From Noviherbaspirillum malthae (GTDB taxonomy: Bacteria; Pseudomonadota; Gammaproteobacteria; Burkholderiales; Burkholderiaceae_D), in the NCBI RefSeq assembly GCF_015352985.1, contig NZ_JACYXF010000009.1, positions 62,001 to 126,000 of the forward strand: a stretch of DNA of 64,000 bases. Direction: 5' to 3'. This document shows positions 10,105 through 18,339 of the stretch, in pieces. Position numbers and translations under genes: made by a program. The notes beneath the pieces were generated by a model. The model did not search any database, was not told the DNA's origin, and saw nothing but the letters and a program-made list of their open reading frames with translations. The number at the start of each line of letters is the position of its first letter. Position 1 is the first letter of the stretch.

Positions 10105-10902
10105 TTATGCCGAGCGCCGTGCCGGCAGGACAAGCTTCGGCCGAGGCATGCGCTGCGGCTGCGGATCGGGCCGCTGCTGCCGATGCTGCTGCTTGAGCAT
10201 GCACAGCATGTCGAAGCCGAGCGCGCGCGGCTTGGGAGACTGTACTGAAGCATCGTCATCCGCGATGTCGCGCCATTCCCTGAGATGGGAACGGCCGCGG
10301 TCGCCTGACGCTGCATTCCGCACGCCATGCATCATCGACGCGGCGAACGTCCAAATTCCTGCAGCACGCGCGGCTTCGAGGCCTGATGCGGAAGCCTCGA
10401 TGGCCGCCCCATGTTCGGCTTCGACGCCGACGGTACGCAGCGCAAGCTGGTAGGGGCCGTTGCCGTTTGCATCCCCGAGTTCGGCGCCGCTTGCAACGAC
10501 GGCAAACATGTCGTTCACCGCTTCGCCGCAGGCTTGCTCCAGCAAGGCGGTGGCGGTGCGCGCAGGCAGGTCGGTCACGATCGCCAGCTTGCAGCCGGCG
10601 GCAAGCGCTTCTTCCGCCAGCGACAGGCATTCGCCGTTCACGCCGGCTGCGCCGTCGAGCACCAAGGCATGGAAGGCATCATGCTTCTGGCGAAGCAATG
10701 CCTTCATGTCACGTGCGGAGACGCCTTGTGCGTGAGTGATCGCCAGCGCGGCGCTGCGGCTTGCCGCCGCGCGGAACTCGGCGACGCCCCAGTGCCGGTC
10801 GATGCCGCAGGCCTTGAAGGCGATATTGCATGCGCGCCGGTGCGCGTCTTCGGTATCGAACATCACGCCGTCGAGCGTGAGAACAAGCAATTCAATTCCC
10901 AT
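10105..10902 (-). CDS. CbbY-like HAD-superfamily protein lacking catalytic residues
   Basis: This 265-residue protein follows the CbbY/phosphoglycolate phosphatase layout: motif I at the N-terminus with a helical cap beginning TEDAHRRACNIAF and IDRHW, motif II AIVTD, and a C-terminal GLEAARAAGI block. The key residues are changed. The motif I nucleophile Asp is Thr9 (VLTLDGV), although Asp11 is kept; the lysine of the usual KPxP is absent (NGNGPYQLAL); and the ED of motif IV reads EA. It is therefore probably not a phosphatase and may be regulatory or decaying. I started at 10902 because AGGGG precedes that ATG. It is divergent from a CbbR-like LysR gene. The tail (about 40 residues, rich in Gln, Arg and Pro) is non-conserved. 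Confidence 0.75.
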   Translation of the reverse strand: MGIELLVLTLDGVMFDTEDAHRRACNIAFKACGIDRHWGVAEFRAAASRSAALAITHAQGVSARDMKALLRQKHDAFHALVLDGAAGVNGECLSLAEEALAAGCKLAIVTDLPARTATALLEQACGEAVNDMFAVVASGAELGDANGNGPYQLALRTVGVEAEHGAAIEASASGLEAARAAGIWTFAASMMHGVRNAASGDRGRSHLREWRDIADDDASVQSPKPRALGFDMLCMLKQQHRQQRPDPQPQRMPRPKLVLPARRSA

Positions 10903-10997
10903 TCGGATACCCCTTGTTTCAATGGCCGCCGTCATGGCGATGCCGATTCATGTTTCGTCGTCTGATGGCTGTTAATATAAGGGCAAGCAATTGAAAA

Positions 10998-11013
10998 GAA
11001 AAATTAATTTTTC
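10998..11013. promoter_or_regulatory. 16-bp AT-rich perfect palindrome in LysR/HAD divergent promoter
   Basis: GAAAAATTAATTTTTC is a perfect palindrome in the 135-bp gap between the HAD-like gene and the LysR gene. It is a plausible operator or promoter-proximal element for the divergent pair. Confidence 0.35.
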
Positions 11014-11023
11014 TGTGTATTTG

Positions 11024-11039
11024 ATAAGGCATACCTTAT
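11024..11039. promoter_or_regulatory. Inverted repeat overlapping LysR start codon
   Basis: ATAAGG-N4-CCTTAT spans the start codon of the LysR gene (ATG at 11038). A symmetric half-site pair here fits an autoregulatory operator; this is inference from position and symmetry. Confidence 0.35.
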
Positions 11040-12000
11040 GAATCCCGCCAGCTTCAAACAGCTCGAAGCCTTGCTTCTTGTCGCGCGGCACGAGAGCGTG
11101 TCGCGTGCGGCGGAAGCACTGCATGTGACCCAGCCTGCCGTGTCGCTGCAGCTGCGCATGCTGGAAGAAGCCGCCGGCACGCCGCTGACGCGCAAGGTGG
11201 GACGCGGCATACAGCTGACCGCCGCCGGCGAGGTCATGGTCGATTTCGCCGATCGCATACTGCGCCTGTGGGAAGAGGCGACCGATGAGGTCGCGGCGCT
11301 GAAGGGCGCCATCAGCGGCACGCTGCGTATTGGGGCCATCACGACGGCCGAGTACCTGCTGCCGCCGATGCTGGTGCAGTTCACGACCGAGCGGCCGGGC
11401 GTGCGCATCAAGCTGCAGGCCGGCAACCGCAACGAGATCGTGAGCATGCTGACCAAGCATGAGATCGACCTGGCCATCATGGGCACGCCGCCGCGCGAGC
11501 TGAGGACCAATGCGTCGCGCTTCGCGCGGCATCCCATGGCCTTCATCGCCAGTCCCGATCATCCGCTGATGAAAAGAAAGCGCGTGGCCCTCGGCGACAT
11601 CATGGATGCCAACCTGCTGGTGCGCGAACGCGGCTCGGGCACGCGCACTACGGTGGAGAGACTGTTCAAGGAAGCGGGCATGCCGCTGCGCATCGGCTCC
11701 GAATTGTCGAGCAATGAAGCGATCAAGCGGATGGCGGTGGCTGGGCTGGGCGTGGCCTTCCTGTCGGTGCATGCCTGCACGCTGGAATTTGAAGCCGGCC
11801 TGGTCGGTCTGCTACCGATGGCCGAGAATCCGGTGGAGGCGGACTGGTATGTGATGCATCTGACCGACAAGCCGATCCCGACGGTCGCGGCCGCCTTTCA
11901 GGACTTCGTCATCGAGAACGGCCAGCAGGTGGTGCACAAGCAGCTTGGCGCATTCCATCGCGATGCGGCCAGGCTGCAGCGCACGCGTAAGCCGCGCTGA
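11038..12000 (+). CDS. LysR-family regulator, CbbR-like
   Basis: This 320-residue LysR protein has an N-terminal winged helix-turn-helix (residues about 4-63, FKQLEALLLVARHESVSRAA) and a two-lobed ligand-binding domain. The second half carries phrases seen in CbbR regulators of Calvin-cycle genes: TAEYLLPPML, NRNEIVSMLT, LAIMGTPPRE, VRERGSGTRTT and SNEAIKRMAVAG. CbbR senses metabolites such as RuBP or NADPH in autotrophs. No Rubisco or other cbb gene lies in the window. Its divergent partner is a CbbY-like protein without catalytic residues, so the pair may be a co-opted or relict cbb module. A CysB/YeiE-like role for another pathway is also possible. Confidence 0.85.
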   Translation: MNPASFKQLEALLLVARHESVSRAAEALHVTQPAVSLQLRMLEEAAGTPLTRKVGRGIQLTAAGEVMVDFADRILRLWEEATDEVAALKGAISGTLRIGAITTAEYLLPPMLVQFTTERPGVRIKLQAGNRNEIVSMLTKHEIDLAIMGTPPRELRTNASRFARHPMAFIASPDHPLMKRKRVALGDIMDANLLVRERGSGTRTTVERLFKEAGMPLRIGSELSSNEAIKRMAVAGLGVAFLSVHACTLEFEAGLVGLLPMAENPVEADWYVMHLTDKPIPTVAAAFQDFVIENGQQVVHKQLGAFHRDAARLQRTRKPR

Positions 12001-12020
12001 GGTGGCTGCGATCGGAGCTT

Positions 12021-12178
12021 ATACCAATCACAAGTCATGACATGCCGAATGAGATTGATGGATTTTTTCGACTGGCAAGGCGCGGGAGGAGTCCATAGCG
12101 GGCTATGGATGACGAGCGCAACGCCGGCAGGCGGAAAAAGACGCGATCTCATGGCATGGAATGGCTTGGGATTGGTAT
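12021..12178. repeat. Large imperfect palindromic element, copy 1
   Basis: This 158-bp intergenic segment folds back on itself. The ends are ATACCAATC (12021-12029) and GATTGGTAT (12170-12178); similarity continues inward for about 30 bases, and the exact centre is a hairpin, TCCATAG-CGGG-CTATGGA (12092-12109). It fills the gap between the LysR gene and the hpaI-like gene and touches the latter's stop codon. It resembles a non-autonomous palindromic repeat rather than a simple terminator. A second element with the same core is at 33530-33704. Confidence 0.7.
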
Positions 12179-12984
12179 TAATAACCGAGACGCGGGGCGG
12201 CCGGTTCCGTCCGGACGCCGCCCTTGAAATGCGCCGCCAAGGCGCTGGTCGCCTGCGCCAGCATGATGGCATCCACGCCGACGGCAACGAAGCTGCATCC
12301 GAGATCCAGGTAGCGCTGCGCAAGGCTGCGGTCGGTGGTGAGTATGCCTGCAGCCTTGCCTGCGGCGATCACGGTGGCGATGGCGTCGTCGATGGCCTGC
12401 ATCACATCCGGATGGGACGGATTGCCGCGGTGGCCCATGGAGGCGGAAAGATCGGCGGGACCGATGAATACGCCGTCCACGCCATCGACCGCCGCAATCG
12501 CGGCCAAGTTCTTCAAAGCCGTTGTGGACTCCGCCTGCACCAGCAGGCAGATTTCATTGTTGCTCTCATCCACGTAGCCTGGAATGCGGTTCCAGCGCGA
12601 TGCGCGTGCGAGCGCGCTGCCGACACCGCGTACACCCTCGGGCGGGTAGCGCGTGGCACGCACCAGTTCGGCTGCCTGTTCTGCGGTTTCCACCATGGGC
12701 ACGAGCAGGCTCTGCACGCCGAGGTCGAGGTACTGCTTGATCAGCGCCGTGTCGCCTATCGGCGGCCGCGCGACCGGATGCGATGCATAGGGCGCGACCG
12801 CCTGCAGCTGCGCGAGCATGCTGCGGACGTCGTTGGGTGCGTGTTCGCCGTCGATGAGCAGCCAGTCGAAACCGGCGCCGGCGCAGATTTCAGCGGAGTA
12901 GGCATTGGCGAGGCCGACCCACAGGCCAATTTGCGCTTGCCGGCGGGCGAGGGCGCGCTTGAAGGTGTTTTCAGGTGTATGCAT
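12178..12984 (-). CDS. hpaI: HpcH/HpaI family aldolase
   Basis: This 268-residue class II (metal-dependent) pyruvate aldolase resembles 4-hydroxy-2-oxoheptanedioate aldolase, which cleaves or forms C-C bonds between pyruvate/oxaloacetate enolates and aldehydes. The active-site residues of E. coli HpaI have clear counterparts offset by three: His48 (DGEHAPND), Arg73 (VARPP), Glu152 (QAES) and Asp178 (GPADLS). Other homoprotocatechuate pathway genes are absent from the window, so it may be a 2-keto-3-deoxy sugar acid aldolase of the same family instead. The stop codon abuts palindromic element copy 1, and no obvious ribosome binding site precedes the ATG. Confidence 0.88.
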   Translation of the reverse strand: MHTPENTFKRALARRQAQIGLWVGLANAYSAEICAGAGFDWLLIDGEHAPNDVRSMLAQLQAVAPYASHPVARPPIGDTALIKQYLDLGVQSLLVPMVETAEQAAELVRATRYPPEGVRGVGSALARASRWNRIPGYVDESNNEICLLVQAESTTALKNLAAIAAVDGVDGVFIGPADLSASMGHRGNPSHPDVMQAIDDAIATVIAAGKAAGILTTDRSLAQRYLDLGCSFVAVGVDAIMLAQATSALAAHFKGGVRTEPAAPRLGY

Positions 12985-13087
12985 TCGGCGTTAAGGGGCA
13001 GTGACGAAACGTAAAGACGCTATGGTAGCGCCGGCACGCAAAGCGTGTCGCCGCTGCCCCAAGCTGCCCCGAGCCGCTATTCCCAGG

Positions 13088-13306
13088 TCAGGTCGTGACC
13101 GGTCCGATGGTGCCGGGAAATTCCGGCGGGATGGCATCCGGCTGGATTTCCGGTCCTTGTGGCCCGGACGGCACGACCGGGTCCAGCGGCGGAGAAACTT
13201 CCGGTTCCGGCCGCGAGGCAGGCGCTATGTCGGGGCCAGGATTCGGCGTGACGGGTACTTCGGGCGGAGAGTGGGACGGATTCTCGTGCGGTTCCTGTTG
13301 AGACAT
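13088..13306 (-). CDS. Small proline-rich hypothetical protein
   Basis: This 72-residue frame encodes an acidic, strongly proline-rich protein (runs such as PPEVPVTPNPGP) with no cysteine, no signal peptide and no hydrophobic segment, so it is expected to be disordered and cytoplasmic. A GAGGAG ribosome binding site lies eight bases before the ATG, the main reason to accept it. The complementary strand also has a glycine-rich open frame, as expected for proline-rich coding DNA, but without such a site. Family and function are unknown. It lies alone between the aldolase and sodB genes. Confidence 0.6.
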   Translation of the reverse strand: MSQQEPHENPSHSPPEVPVTPNPGPDIAPASRPEPEVSPPLDPVVPSGPQGPEIQPDAIPPEFPGTIGPVTT

Positions 13307-13485
13307 GGCATGACTCCTCGGTCAAATGTTTGCTTTGCGTTATCGCTGTCCTTGCCGTGACGGCTGCGCGCCTGCATTTTTTACTGATGCATGTACGAAG
13401 CTCGCCGTGCCGGGCTCGACAGAACGGTTCAACCGCGGCGGCGGTTGCATTCTTCAACGGTATTGCAACATTTGTTCCACCGCCA

Positions 13486-13509
13486 AAAACAAAGCCCGCT
13501 TTCGCGGGC
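13486..13509 (-). terminator. Rho-independent terminator of sodB
   Basis: GCCCGC-GAAA-GCGGGC hairpin (13494-13509) followed on the minus strand by TTTGTTTTT, starting 28 bases after the sodB stop. Confidence 0.85.
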
Positions 13510-13536
13510 CTTGTGGTGCAGGTTCAGCTTGAGAGA

Positions 13537-14115
13537 TCAGGCGAAATTCTTCGAGACGAAATCCCAGTTGACGACGTTCCAGAATGCCTCGACGAACTTC
13601 GGACGGGCATTGCGGTAGTCGATGTAGTACGCGTGCTCCCACACGTCGCAGGTCAGCAGCGGCTTGTCGGCGCTGGTCAGCGGCGTGCCGGCGTTGGACG
13701 TGTTGACGATGTCCACGGAGCCGTCACCCTTCTTGACCAGCCAGGTCCAGCCGGAACCGAAGTTGGAGACGCAGGACTTGGTGAATTCTTCCTTGAACTT
13801 GTCGTAGGAGCCGTACTTGGCATTGATGGCGTCGGCCAGTGCGCCGGTCGGTGCGCCGCCGGCATTGGGTGCCATGCAGTTCCAGAAGAAAGTGTGGTTC
13901 CAGACCTGTGCGGAGTTGTTGAACACGCCGCCCGAGGATTTCTTGATGATCTCTTCCAGCGATGCGTTTTCGTATTCCGTGCCCTTGATGAGGTTGTTCA
14001 GGTTGGTCACGTAGGCCTGGTGATGCTTGCCATAGTGGTACTCCAGCGTCTCCTTGGAGATGTGCGGCTGAAGTGCGTCCATCGCGTAAGGCAAAGGTGG
14101 CAGGGTGTGTTCCAT
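13537..14115 (-). CDS. sodB: Iron superoxide dismutase
   Basis: SodB removes superoxide in the cytoplasm by converting it to oxygen and hydrogen peroxide. The 192-residue protein has the four metal ligands His27, His74, Asp157 and His161 (DVWEHAYY); Gln70 before the second ligand ([14 protein letters not shown]) marks the iron rather than the manganese type. It is monocistronic, ends in a clear terminator and is preceded by an AT-rich leader. Two inverted repeats lie upstream, between it and xseA. Confidence 0.97.
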   Translation of the reverse strand: MEHTLPPLPYAMDALQPHISKETLEYHYGKHHQAYVTNLNNLIKGTEYENASLEEIIKKSSGGVFNNSAQVWNHTFFWNCMAPNAGGAPTGALADAINAKYGSYDKFKEEFTKSCVSNFGSGWTWLVKKGDGSVDIVNTSNAGTPLTSADKPLLTCDVWEHAYYIDYRNARPKFVEAFWNVVNWDFVSKNFA

Positions 14116-14199
14116 TTGGCTTCCTTTCTGTTTTTGGGCGGTTGATGTTGTTTTTGAAAGAGCTCAATTGTATGTCGGATGCGTCAAGCCTGCATGGAA

Positions 14200-14232
14200 C
14201 CCCGCATTGATTTAGCGCCAAGAAATGCGGGG
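14200..14232. repeat. Inverted repeat between xseA and sodB (outer)
   Basis: CCCCGCATT (14200-14208) and AATGCGGGG (14224-14232) form a perfect 9-bp stem with a 15-nt loop, about 85 bases upstream of sodB. No T-run follows, so it is not a typical terminator. Confidence 0.5.
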
Positions 14233-14255
14233 AACCGGCATGTCCCGAGAGACGC

Positions 14256-14284
14256 TTATATCGACTATGCCGCCGTCGATATAA
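14256..14284. repeat. Inverted repeat just downstream of xseA
   Basis: TTATATCGAC (14256-14265) and GTCGATATAA (14275-14284) form a perfect 10-bp stem with a 9-nt loop, 18 bases past the xseA stop. It may stabilise or end the xseA transcript although a T-run is missing. Confidence 0.5.
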
Positions 14285-14302
14285 ACGCCCGGTTCGGACG
14301 GA

Positions 14303-15676
14303 TCAGTCCAGCGTCGGCTGTACGCTGGCGATGCCGACTTCCGCCGCACCGTCGGCCAGCCTGACGGTGACCAGATCGCGCGGGCGCAGGTCTTTCGGCG
14401 ACCGGATCAGCTTGCCCTTGCCGTCGGTGACCATCGCATAGCCGCGTTCCAGCGTGCGTTGCGGATTGAGCAATTCCAGCTGGGCCGATAGCGCGGCAAG
14501 TGCCTGGCGGCGCTGCGCGGCGGCCGTCGCCATCCTGGTTGTCAGGCGGCGCGCATCGTCGGCCAGTCTGGCCCGGGCCGGGGCGGTTTGCGGCAGCTTG
14601 GCCTGAAGGCGCAGATGCAGCTGGTTCACCGCAAACCTGGCCTGGTTCAGGGGCGTGCGTGTCGCATGTGCAAGCCGGGATTGCAGGGACTGGAGCTTGA
14701 GCCGCTCATGGGCGATGTAGGATGCGGGGCTGACCAGCCGCCGCGCCAGCCAGTCGAGCGTCTGGTTGGCATCGGACAACTGCCTGCGCAATGCGCGCGT
14801 CAGGTCGTCGGCATGGGATTCCAGCAATGCCAGCCAGTCGGCGCGCGGGGCAGCCGCCATCTCGGCCGCTGCGGTCGGCGTCGGCGCGCGCAGATCGGCG
14901 GCGAAATCGGCGATGGTGAAGTCGGTTTCGTGGCCGACGCCGGAGACGACGGGCATCGAGCAGGCAGCGATTGCCCGCGCCACCGCTTCGTCGTTGAAGC
15001 ACCACAGGTCCTCGATGCTGCCTCCGCCGCGGCAGACCAGGAGGGTATCGACCTCGGCGCGGGCGGACGCTGTGGCGATCGCCTGTGCAATTTTTGCTCC
15101 CGCGCCTTCGCCCTGCACCGGCGTCGGATAGAGGATCACCCGCACGTGTGGCGCCCGGCGGCACAGGGTGGTGAGGATATCGCGCAGCGCCGCCGCCTGC
15201 GGGCTGGTGACGATGCCGACGGTGCGGGCGAACAGGGCCAGTGGGCGCTTGCGTGCCGGGTCGAACAGCCCCTCGGCGGTCAGCTGTTCCTTCAGGCGCA
15301 GGAACGCCTCATACAGATTTCCCACGCCGGCGCGGCGGATTGCTTCCACATTCAGCTGGTAATCGCCGCGCGGCGCGTACAGCGTCACCAGCGCGCGGAC
15401 CTCGACCTTGTCGCCTTCGCGCGGCGTGAAGCCGGCGTACTGCGCCCGCCCGCGAAACATCACCGCCCGTACCTGGGCGCCATCGTCCTTGAGCGTGAAA
15501 TACCAGTGGCCCGATGCGGCCCGGGTGAAATTGGAAATCTCCCCGGATACCCAGGCCAGCGGAAAATTTCTCTCCAGCATGCGGGCGACGGACTGGTTCA
15601 GGGCCGAGACCGTCATGACCGAGGGCTGGCCGGCGGACGACATCAATACGGTTTCATTTGGATTTTCGATTGACAT
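14303..15676 (-). CDS. xseA: Exodeoxyribonuclease VII large subunit
   Basis: XseA is the catalytic subunit of exonuclease VII, which degrades single-stranded DNA into short acid-soluble pieces and works in mismatch repair and DNA damage tolerance with XseB. The 457-residue protein has an N-terminal OB-fold ([35 protein letters not shown]), the central catalytic region ([41 protein letters not shown]) and a long helical C-terminal domain. I preferred the ATG at 15676; the longer frame upstream runs into the putative promoter region and ATG 15643 is an alternative. xseB is not adjacent. Confidence 0.95.
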   Translation of the reverse strand: MSIENPNETVLMSSAGQPSVMTVSALNQSVARMLERNFPLAWVSGEISNFTRAASGHWYFTLKDDGAQVRAVMFRGRAQYAGFTPREGDKVEVRALVTLYAPRGDYQLNVEAIRRAGVGNLYEAFLRLKEQLTAEGLFDPARKRPLALFARTVGIVTSPQAAALRDILTTLCRRAPHVRVILYPTPVQGEGAGAKIAQAIATASARAEVDTLLVCRGGGSIEDLWCFNDEAVARAIAACSMPVVSGVGHETDFTIADFAADLRAPTPTAAAEMAAAPRADWLALLESHADDLTRALRRQLSDANQTLDWLARRLVSPASYIAHERLKLQSLQSRLAHATRTPLNQARFAVNQLHLRLQAKLPQTAPARARLADDARRLTTRMATAAAQRRQALAALSAQLELLNPQRTLERGYAMVTDGKGKLIRSPKDLRPRDLVTVRLADGAAEVGIASVQPTLD

Positions 15677-15988
15677 GACGCTATTTACAGGCAATTTGTC
15701 CACAGATAGGTGATAGTGTCCGCTCACTGTCACAGTTGGTTACAATCAACTTTGGCTTGATATAAGTCATTGATTTAAAAAGTGAGTACTACATTTCAGC
15801 GTTACTCTGGAGCAAAAGAAAAGTCTTATGAATCAAGTGCTTTCCCGGATTCCCACAGATTTGCCCACAAAGTTATCCACAGGATCTGCAGGCTTTTTCC
15901 TGTCGTTTTCGGGGTATCAACGCGCTTGATTGCAGCGCCCCAACACGATACATTCTGCATCCGTCTGAAATGAACCAAGGAGCCTGTT
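15677..15988. other. 312-bp intergenic region xseA/exbB with DnaA-box-like sites
   Basis: No gene is seen. The divergent promoters of xseA and exbB must lie here; the middle is AT-rich. Four 9-mers resembling DnaA boxes lie in the same orientation: TTGTCCACA (15696), ATTCCCACA (15849), TTGCCCACA (15861) and the perfect consensus TTATCCACA (15873); the last three repeat at exactly 12-bp intervals. Confidence 0.6.
15849..15881 (+). promoter_or_regulatory. Array of three DnaA-box-like 9-mers, 12-bp spacing (site A)
   Basis: ATTCCCACA, TTGCCCACA and TTATCCACA start at 15849, 15861 and 15873. The last is a perfect DnaA box and the others are partial matches. Binding is inferred. The sequence TTATCCACAGGAT recurs at site B (43430). 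Confidence 0.45.
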
Positions 15989-16594
15989 TTGCTCGCCATT
16001 ATCCAAGCTGCCGGCTGGCCCATCTGGCCGCTGCTGATCGCGTCCGTCATCGGACTGGCCCTGATCATCGAGCGCTTATTGTACCTGCGACGCAATCGCA
16101 TCCTCCCGCCCAACCTGCTCAACGAAGTCATCCGTGTTTACCAGAACGGCAAGGTCGGGTCCGACGTCGTCACCAATCTGGAACAGAATTCCCCGCTCGG
16201 CCGCGTGCTGGCGGCCGGCCTGCGCAATGTCAACGCGCCGCGCGAAGTTATGAAGGAATCGATCGAGGAGGCAGGTCGCGGCACGGCCCATGATCTCGAG
16301 CGCTTCCTGACCACGCTAGGCACCATCGCGACGCTGGCGCCGCTGATGGGCCTGTTCGGCACGGTGGTCGGCATGATCGAGATTTTCGGTTCGCAGAACG
16401 CGGCCGGCACCAATCCCGCACAGCTTGCGCACGGGATTTCCGTAGCCCTGTACAACACCGGCTTCGGCCTTGCGATCGCCATGCCCACGCTGGTGTTCTA
16501 CCGCCATTTCCGCGCCCTGGTCGACAGCTTCATCGTCGACATGGAACAGCAGGCGGTGAAATTCGTCGACAGCGTGCACAGCAACCGGAAATAA
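15989..16594 (+). CDS. exbB: MotA/TolQ/ExbB proton channel family protein
   Basis: This 201-residue inner-membrane protein is an ExbB/TolQ-type proton channel subunit that powers TonB-like transport with ExbD. It has an N-terminal helix (residues 7-27), a long cytoplasmic loop and two further helices that include the family motif TLGTIATLAPLMGLFGTVVGMI. The start is a TTG at 15989, decided by AAGGAG six bases upstream. exbD follows after nine bases. No tonB is present; in several betaproteobacteria this pair lies next to lpxK, as here, away from siderophore genes, so its energised partner is unclear. Confidence 0.92.
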   Translation: MLAIIQAAGWPIWPLLIASVIGLALIIERLLYLRRNRILPPNLLNEVIRVYQNGKVGSDVVTNLEQNSPLGRVLAAGLRNVNAPREVMKESIEEAGRGTAHDLERFLTTLGTIATLAPLMGLFGTVVGMIEIFGSQNAAGTNPAQLAHGISVALYNTGFGLAIAMPTLVFYRHFRALVDSFIVDMEQQAVKFVDSVHSNRK

Positions 16595-16603
16595 GGCGGC
16601 ACC

Positions 16604-17038
16604 ATGAATTTTCGCAAGGGCAAGGGCAGGGAAGATCCGGACATCAACCTGATTCCCTTCATCGACGTTCTCCTAGTGATCCTCATCTTCCTGATGGTCA
16701 CCACCACCTACAGCAAATTCACCGCGCTGCAGATCACGCTGCCGACGGCGGACGCCGAAAAGGCGCTGGAACAGCCGCAGGAAATCAACGTCGGCATCGA
16801 TGCGCAGGGCCGTTATGCCATCGACAACCGGCAGATTTCGGTGCGTGATGCCGGTGGCCTAGCCGAAGAACTCAAGGCAGCGGCCGGCACGGGAAGCCAG
16901 GCCAAGCAGGATCCGGTCATCATCATCAACGCCGACGCCACCGCCGCGCACCAGCTCGTGATCAATGTGCTGGAAGCCGCGCGCCTGGCCGGTTTCGCCA
17001 AGGTCACGTTCGCCGCGCAGTCCAGCGGCAAGAAATGA
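16604..17038 (+). CDS. exbD: Biopolymer transport protein ExbD/TolR
   Basis: This 144-residue partner of ExbB has one N-terminal membrane helix preceded by the family motif DINLIPFIDVLLVILIFLMV, in which the aspartate of the helix is thought to carry protons, and a periplasmic C-terminal domain. The spacing to exbB is nine bases and the stop overlaps the lpxK start by four bases (ATGA), so exbB-exbD-lpxK-Trm112-kdsB probably form one transcript that joins envelope energisation with LPS precursor synthesis. Confidence 0.94.
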   Translation: MNFRKGKGREDPDINLIPFIDVLLVILIFLMVTTTYSKFTALQITLPTADAEKALEQPQEINVGIDAQGRYAIDNRQISVRDAGGLAEELKAAAGTGSQAKQDPVIIINADATAAHQLVINVLEAARLAGFAKVTFAAQSSGKK

Positions 17039-18057
17039 GGCATGCCGAAGCGGTATTGCTGAAGGCATGGCAGCGCCGTGGGCCGCTTGCCTGCGCGCTG
17101 CTGCCGGTGGCGCTGCTGTTTCGCTTGCTGGCCGGACTGCGCCGCCTGCTGTTCCGCACCGGCATTCTGAAAAGCAGTCGTCTGCCGGTGCCGGTGATCA
17201 TCGTCGGCAACATTTTCATCGGCGGCACCGGCAAGACGCCGCTGACCATCTGGCTGGTGCAGGAACTCAGGCGCGCCGGCTTTACTCCCGGCGTCATTTC
17301 TCGCGGCTACGGCAGCAGCCTGGAGCGCCCGACGGCCGTGACGCCCGGTTCGATGCCGGCCGAAGTCGGCGACGAACCGGTGCTGATTGCCGCGAGAACA
17401 CAATGTCCGCTCATGGTCGGGCGCAACCGGGTGGAAGCGGCGAAGGCGCTGCTGGCAGGCAATCCCGAGATCGATGTCATCGTTTCCGACGACGGCCTGC
17501 AGCATTACGCGCTTCAGCGGGATGTCGAAATCGTGCTGTGCGACGAACGCGGCGAAGGCAACGGCTGGATGCTTCCGGCGGGGCCGCTGCGCGAACCGGC
17601 TTCCCGGCGGCGCGACTTCACGGTCGTCAATGCGCCGGCGCTTCCCGCGACGGCAATTCAGCCCGCATATCACATGCTGCTCGCCGGCGACCTCGCGGAG
17701 CGCTTGTCTGACCGCATGCAGACCATACCGCTATCCTCATTGTGCGCAATGCCCGCATCCCGGATCTGGGCCGCGGCGGGCATTGGCAACCCGGCAAGAT
17801 TTTTTTCCATGCTTGAGAAAGCCGGCGTGCAGGCCAGCACGCTTGCCTTGCCGGACCATTACGACTTCGCCGACAATCCTTTCGCTGGCATCGAGGCCGA
17901 TATCATCCTGATCACGGAGAAGGATGCAGTAAAATGTGCGCGAATCGATATGTTGAAAAATGACCCGCGCCTGTGGGTCGTACCCGTGACGGCACGCATT
18001 GACCGCGTGCTGGCCGAACGAATTGTGGAGAAATGTCGTGGACGCCCGACTGCTTGA
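17035..18057 (+). CDS. lpxK: Tetraacyldisaccharide 4'-kinase
   Basis: LpxK phosphorylates the lipid A disaccharide precursor at the 4' position on the inner membrane, the sixth step of lipid A synthesis. The 340-residue protein has an N-terminal hydrophobic stretch (residues 17-35) and a P-loop [12 protein letters not shown] at 59-70, with downstream family motifs [13 protein letters not shown] and [11 protein letters not shown]. It overlaps exbD by four bases and runs 20 bases into the following Trm112-like gene. Confidence 0.96.
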   Translation: MRHAEAVLLKAWQRRGPLACALLPVALLFRLLAGLRRLLFRTGILKSSRLPVPVIIVGNIFIGGTGKTPLTIWLVQELRRAGFTPGVISRGYGSSLERPTAVTPGSMPAEVGDEPVLIAARTQCPLMVGRNRVEAAKALLAGNPEIDVIVSDDGLQHYALQRDVEIVLCDERGEGNGWMLPAGPLREPASRRRDFTVVNAPALPATAIQPAYHMLLAGDLAERLSDRMQTIPLSSLCAMPASRIWAAAGIGNPARFFSMLEKAGVQASTLALPDHYDFADNPFAGIEADIILITEKDAVKCARIDMLKNDPRLWVVPVTARIDRVLAERIVEKCRGRPTA

Positions 18058-18226
18058 TATCCTGGTTTGCCCGCTGTGCAAGGGGCCTCTCGAATACGAC
18101 AAGACCGCGCAGGAACTGATTTGCAGACCGGACAAGCTTGCTTATCCGATCCGTGACGGCATCCCCATCATGTGGGCCGACGAAGCGCGCGACCTCAACG
18201 CACCGGCACCGTCCTCCGCTGCCTAG
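18038..18226 (+). CDS. Trm112 family (YcaR-like) zinc-ribbon protein
   Basis: This 62-residue protein of the Trm112/UPF0434 family starts at a GTG located inside the end of lpxK, with GGAG upstream. It shows [18 protein letters not shown], then [19 protein letters not shown], the conserved layout of the family; two of the usual cysteines (CPLC) are kept. Eukaryotic Trm112 activates methyltransferases; the bacterial role is not settled. The order lpxK-Trm112-kdsB is conserved in many proteobacteria. The upstream extension of the frame to 17999 lies wholly in lpxK and is not likely used. Confidence 0.92.
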   Translation: MDARLLDILVCPLCKGPLEYDKTAQELICRPDKLAYPIRDGIPIMWADEARDLNAPAPSSAA

Positions 18227-18339
18227 GCGCAACCGCCTTCCGTCTCCTCGCATCGCCGACGGCAGCCAATCCGCAATCCGGAATTCGTATTGCACAATCC
18301 GCAGCCGCCGCAGATTCTTCCCGTCACTGGAATCGCACC

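Noticed and set aside
15677..15988. Chromosomal replication origin
   Set aside because: DnaA-box-like sites are present, but dnaA, dnaN and other origin neighbours are absent, and only one box is a perfect match.
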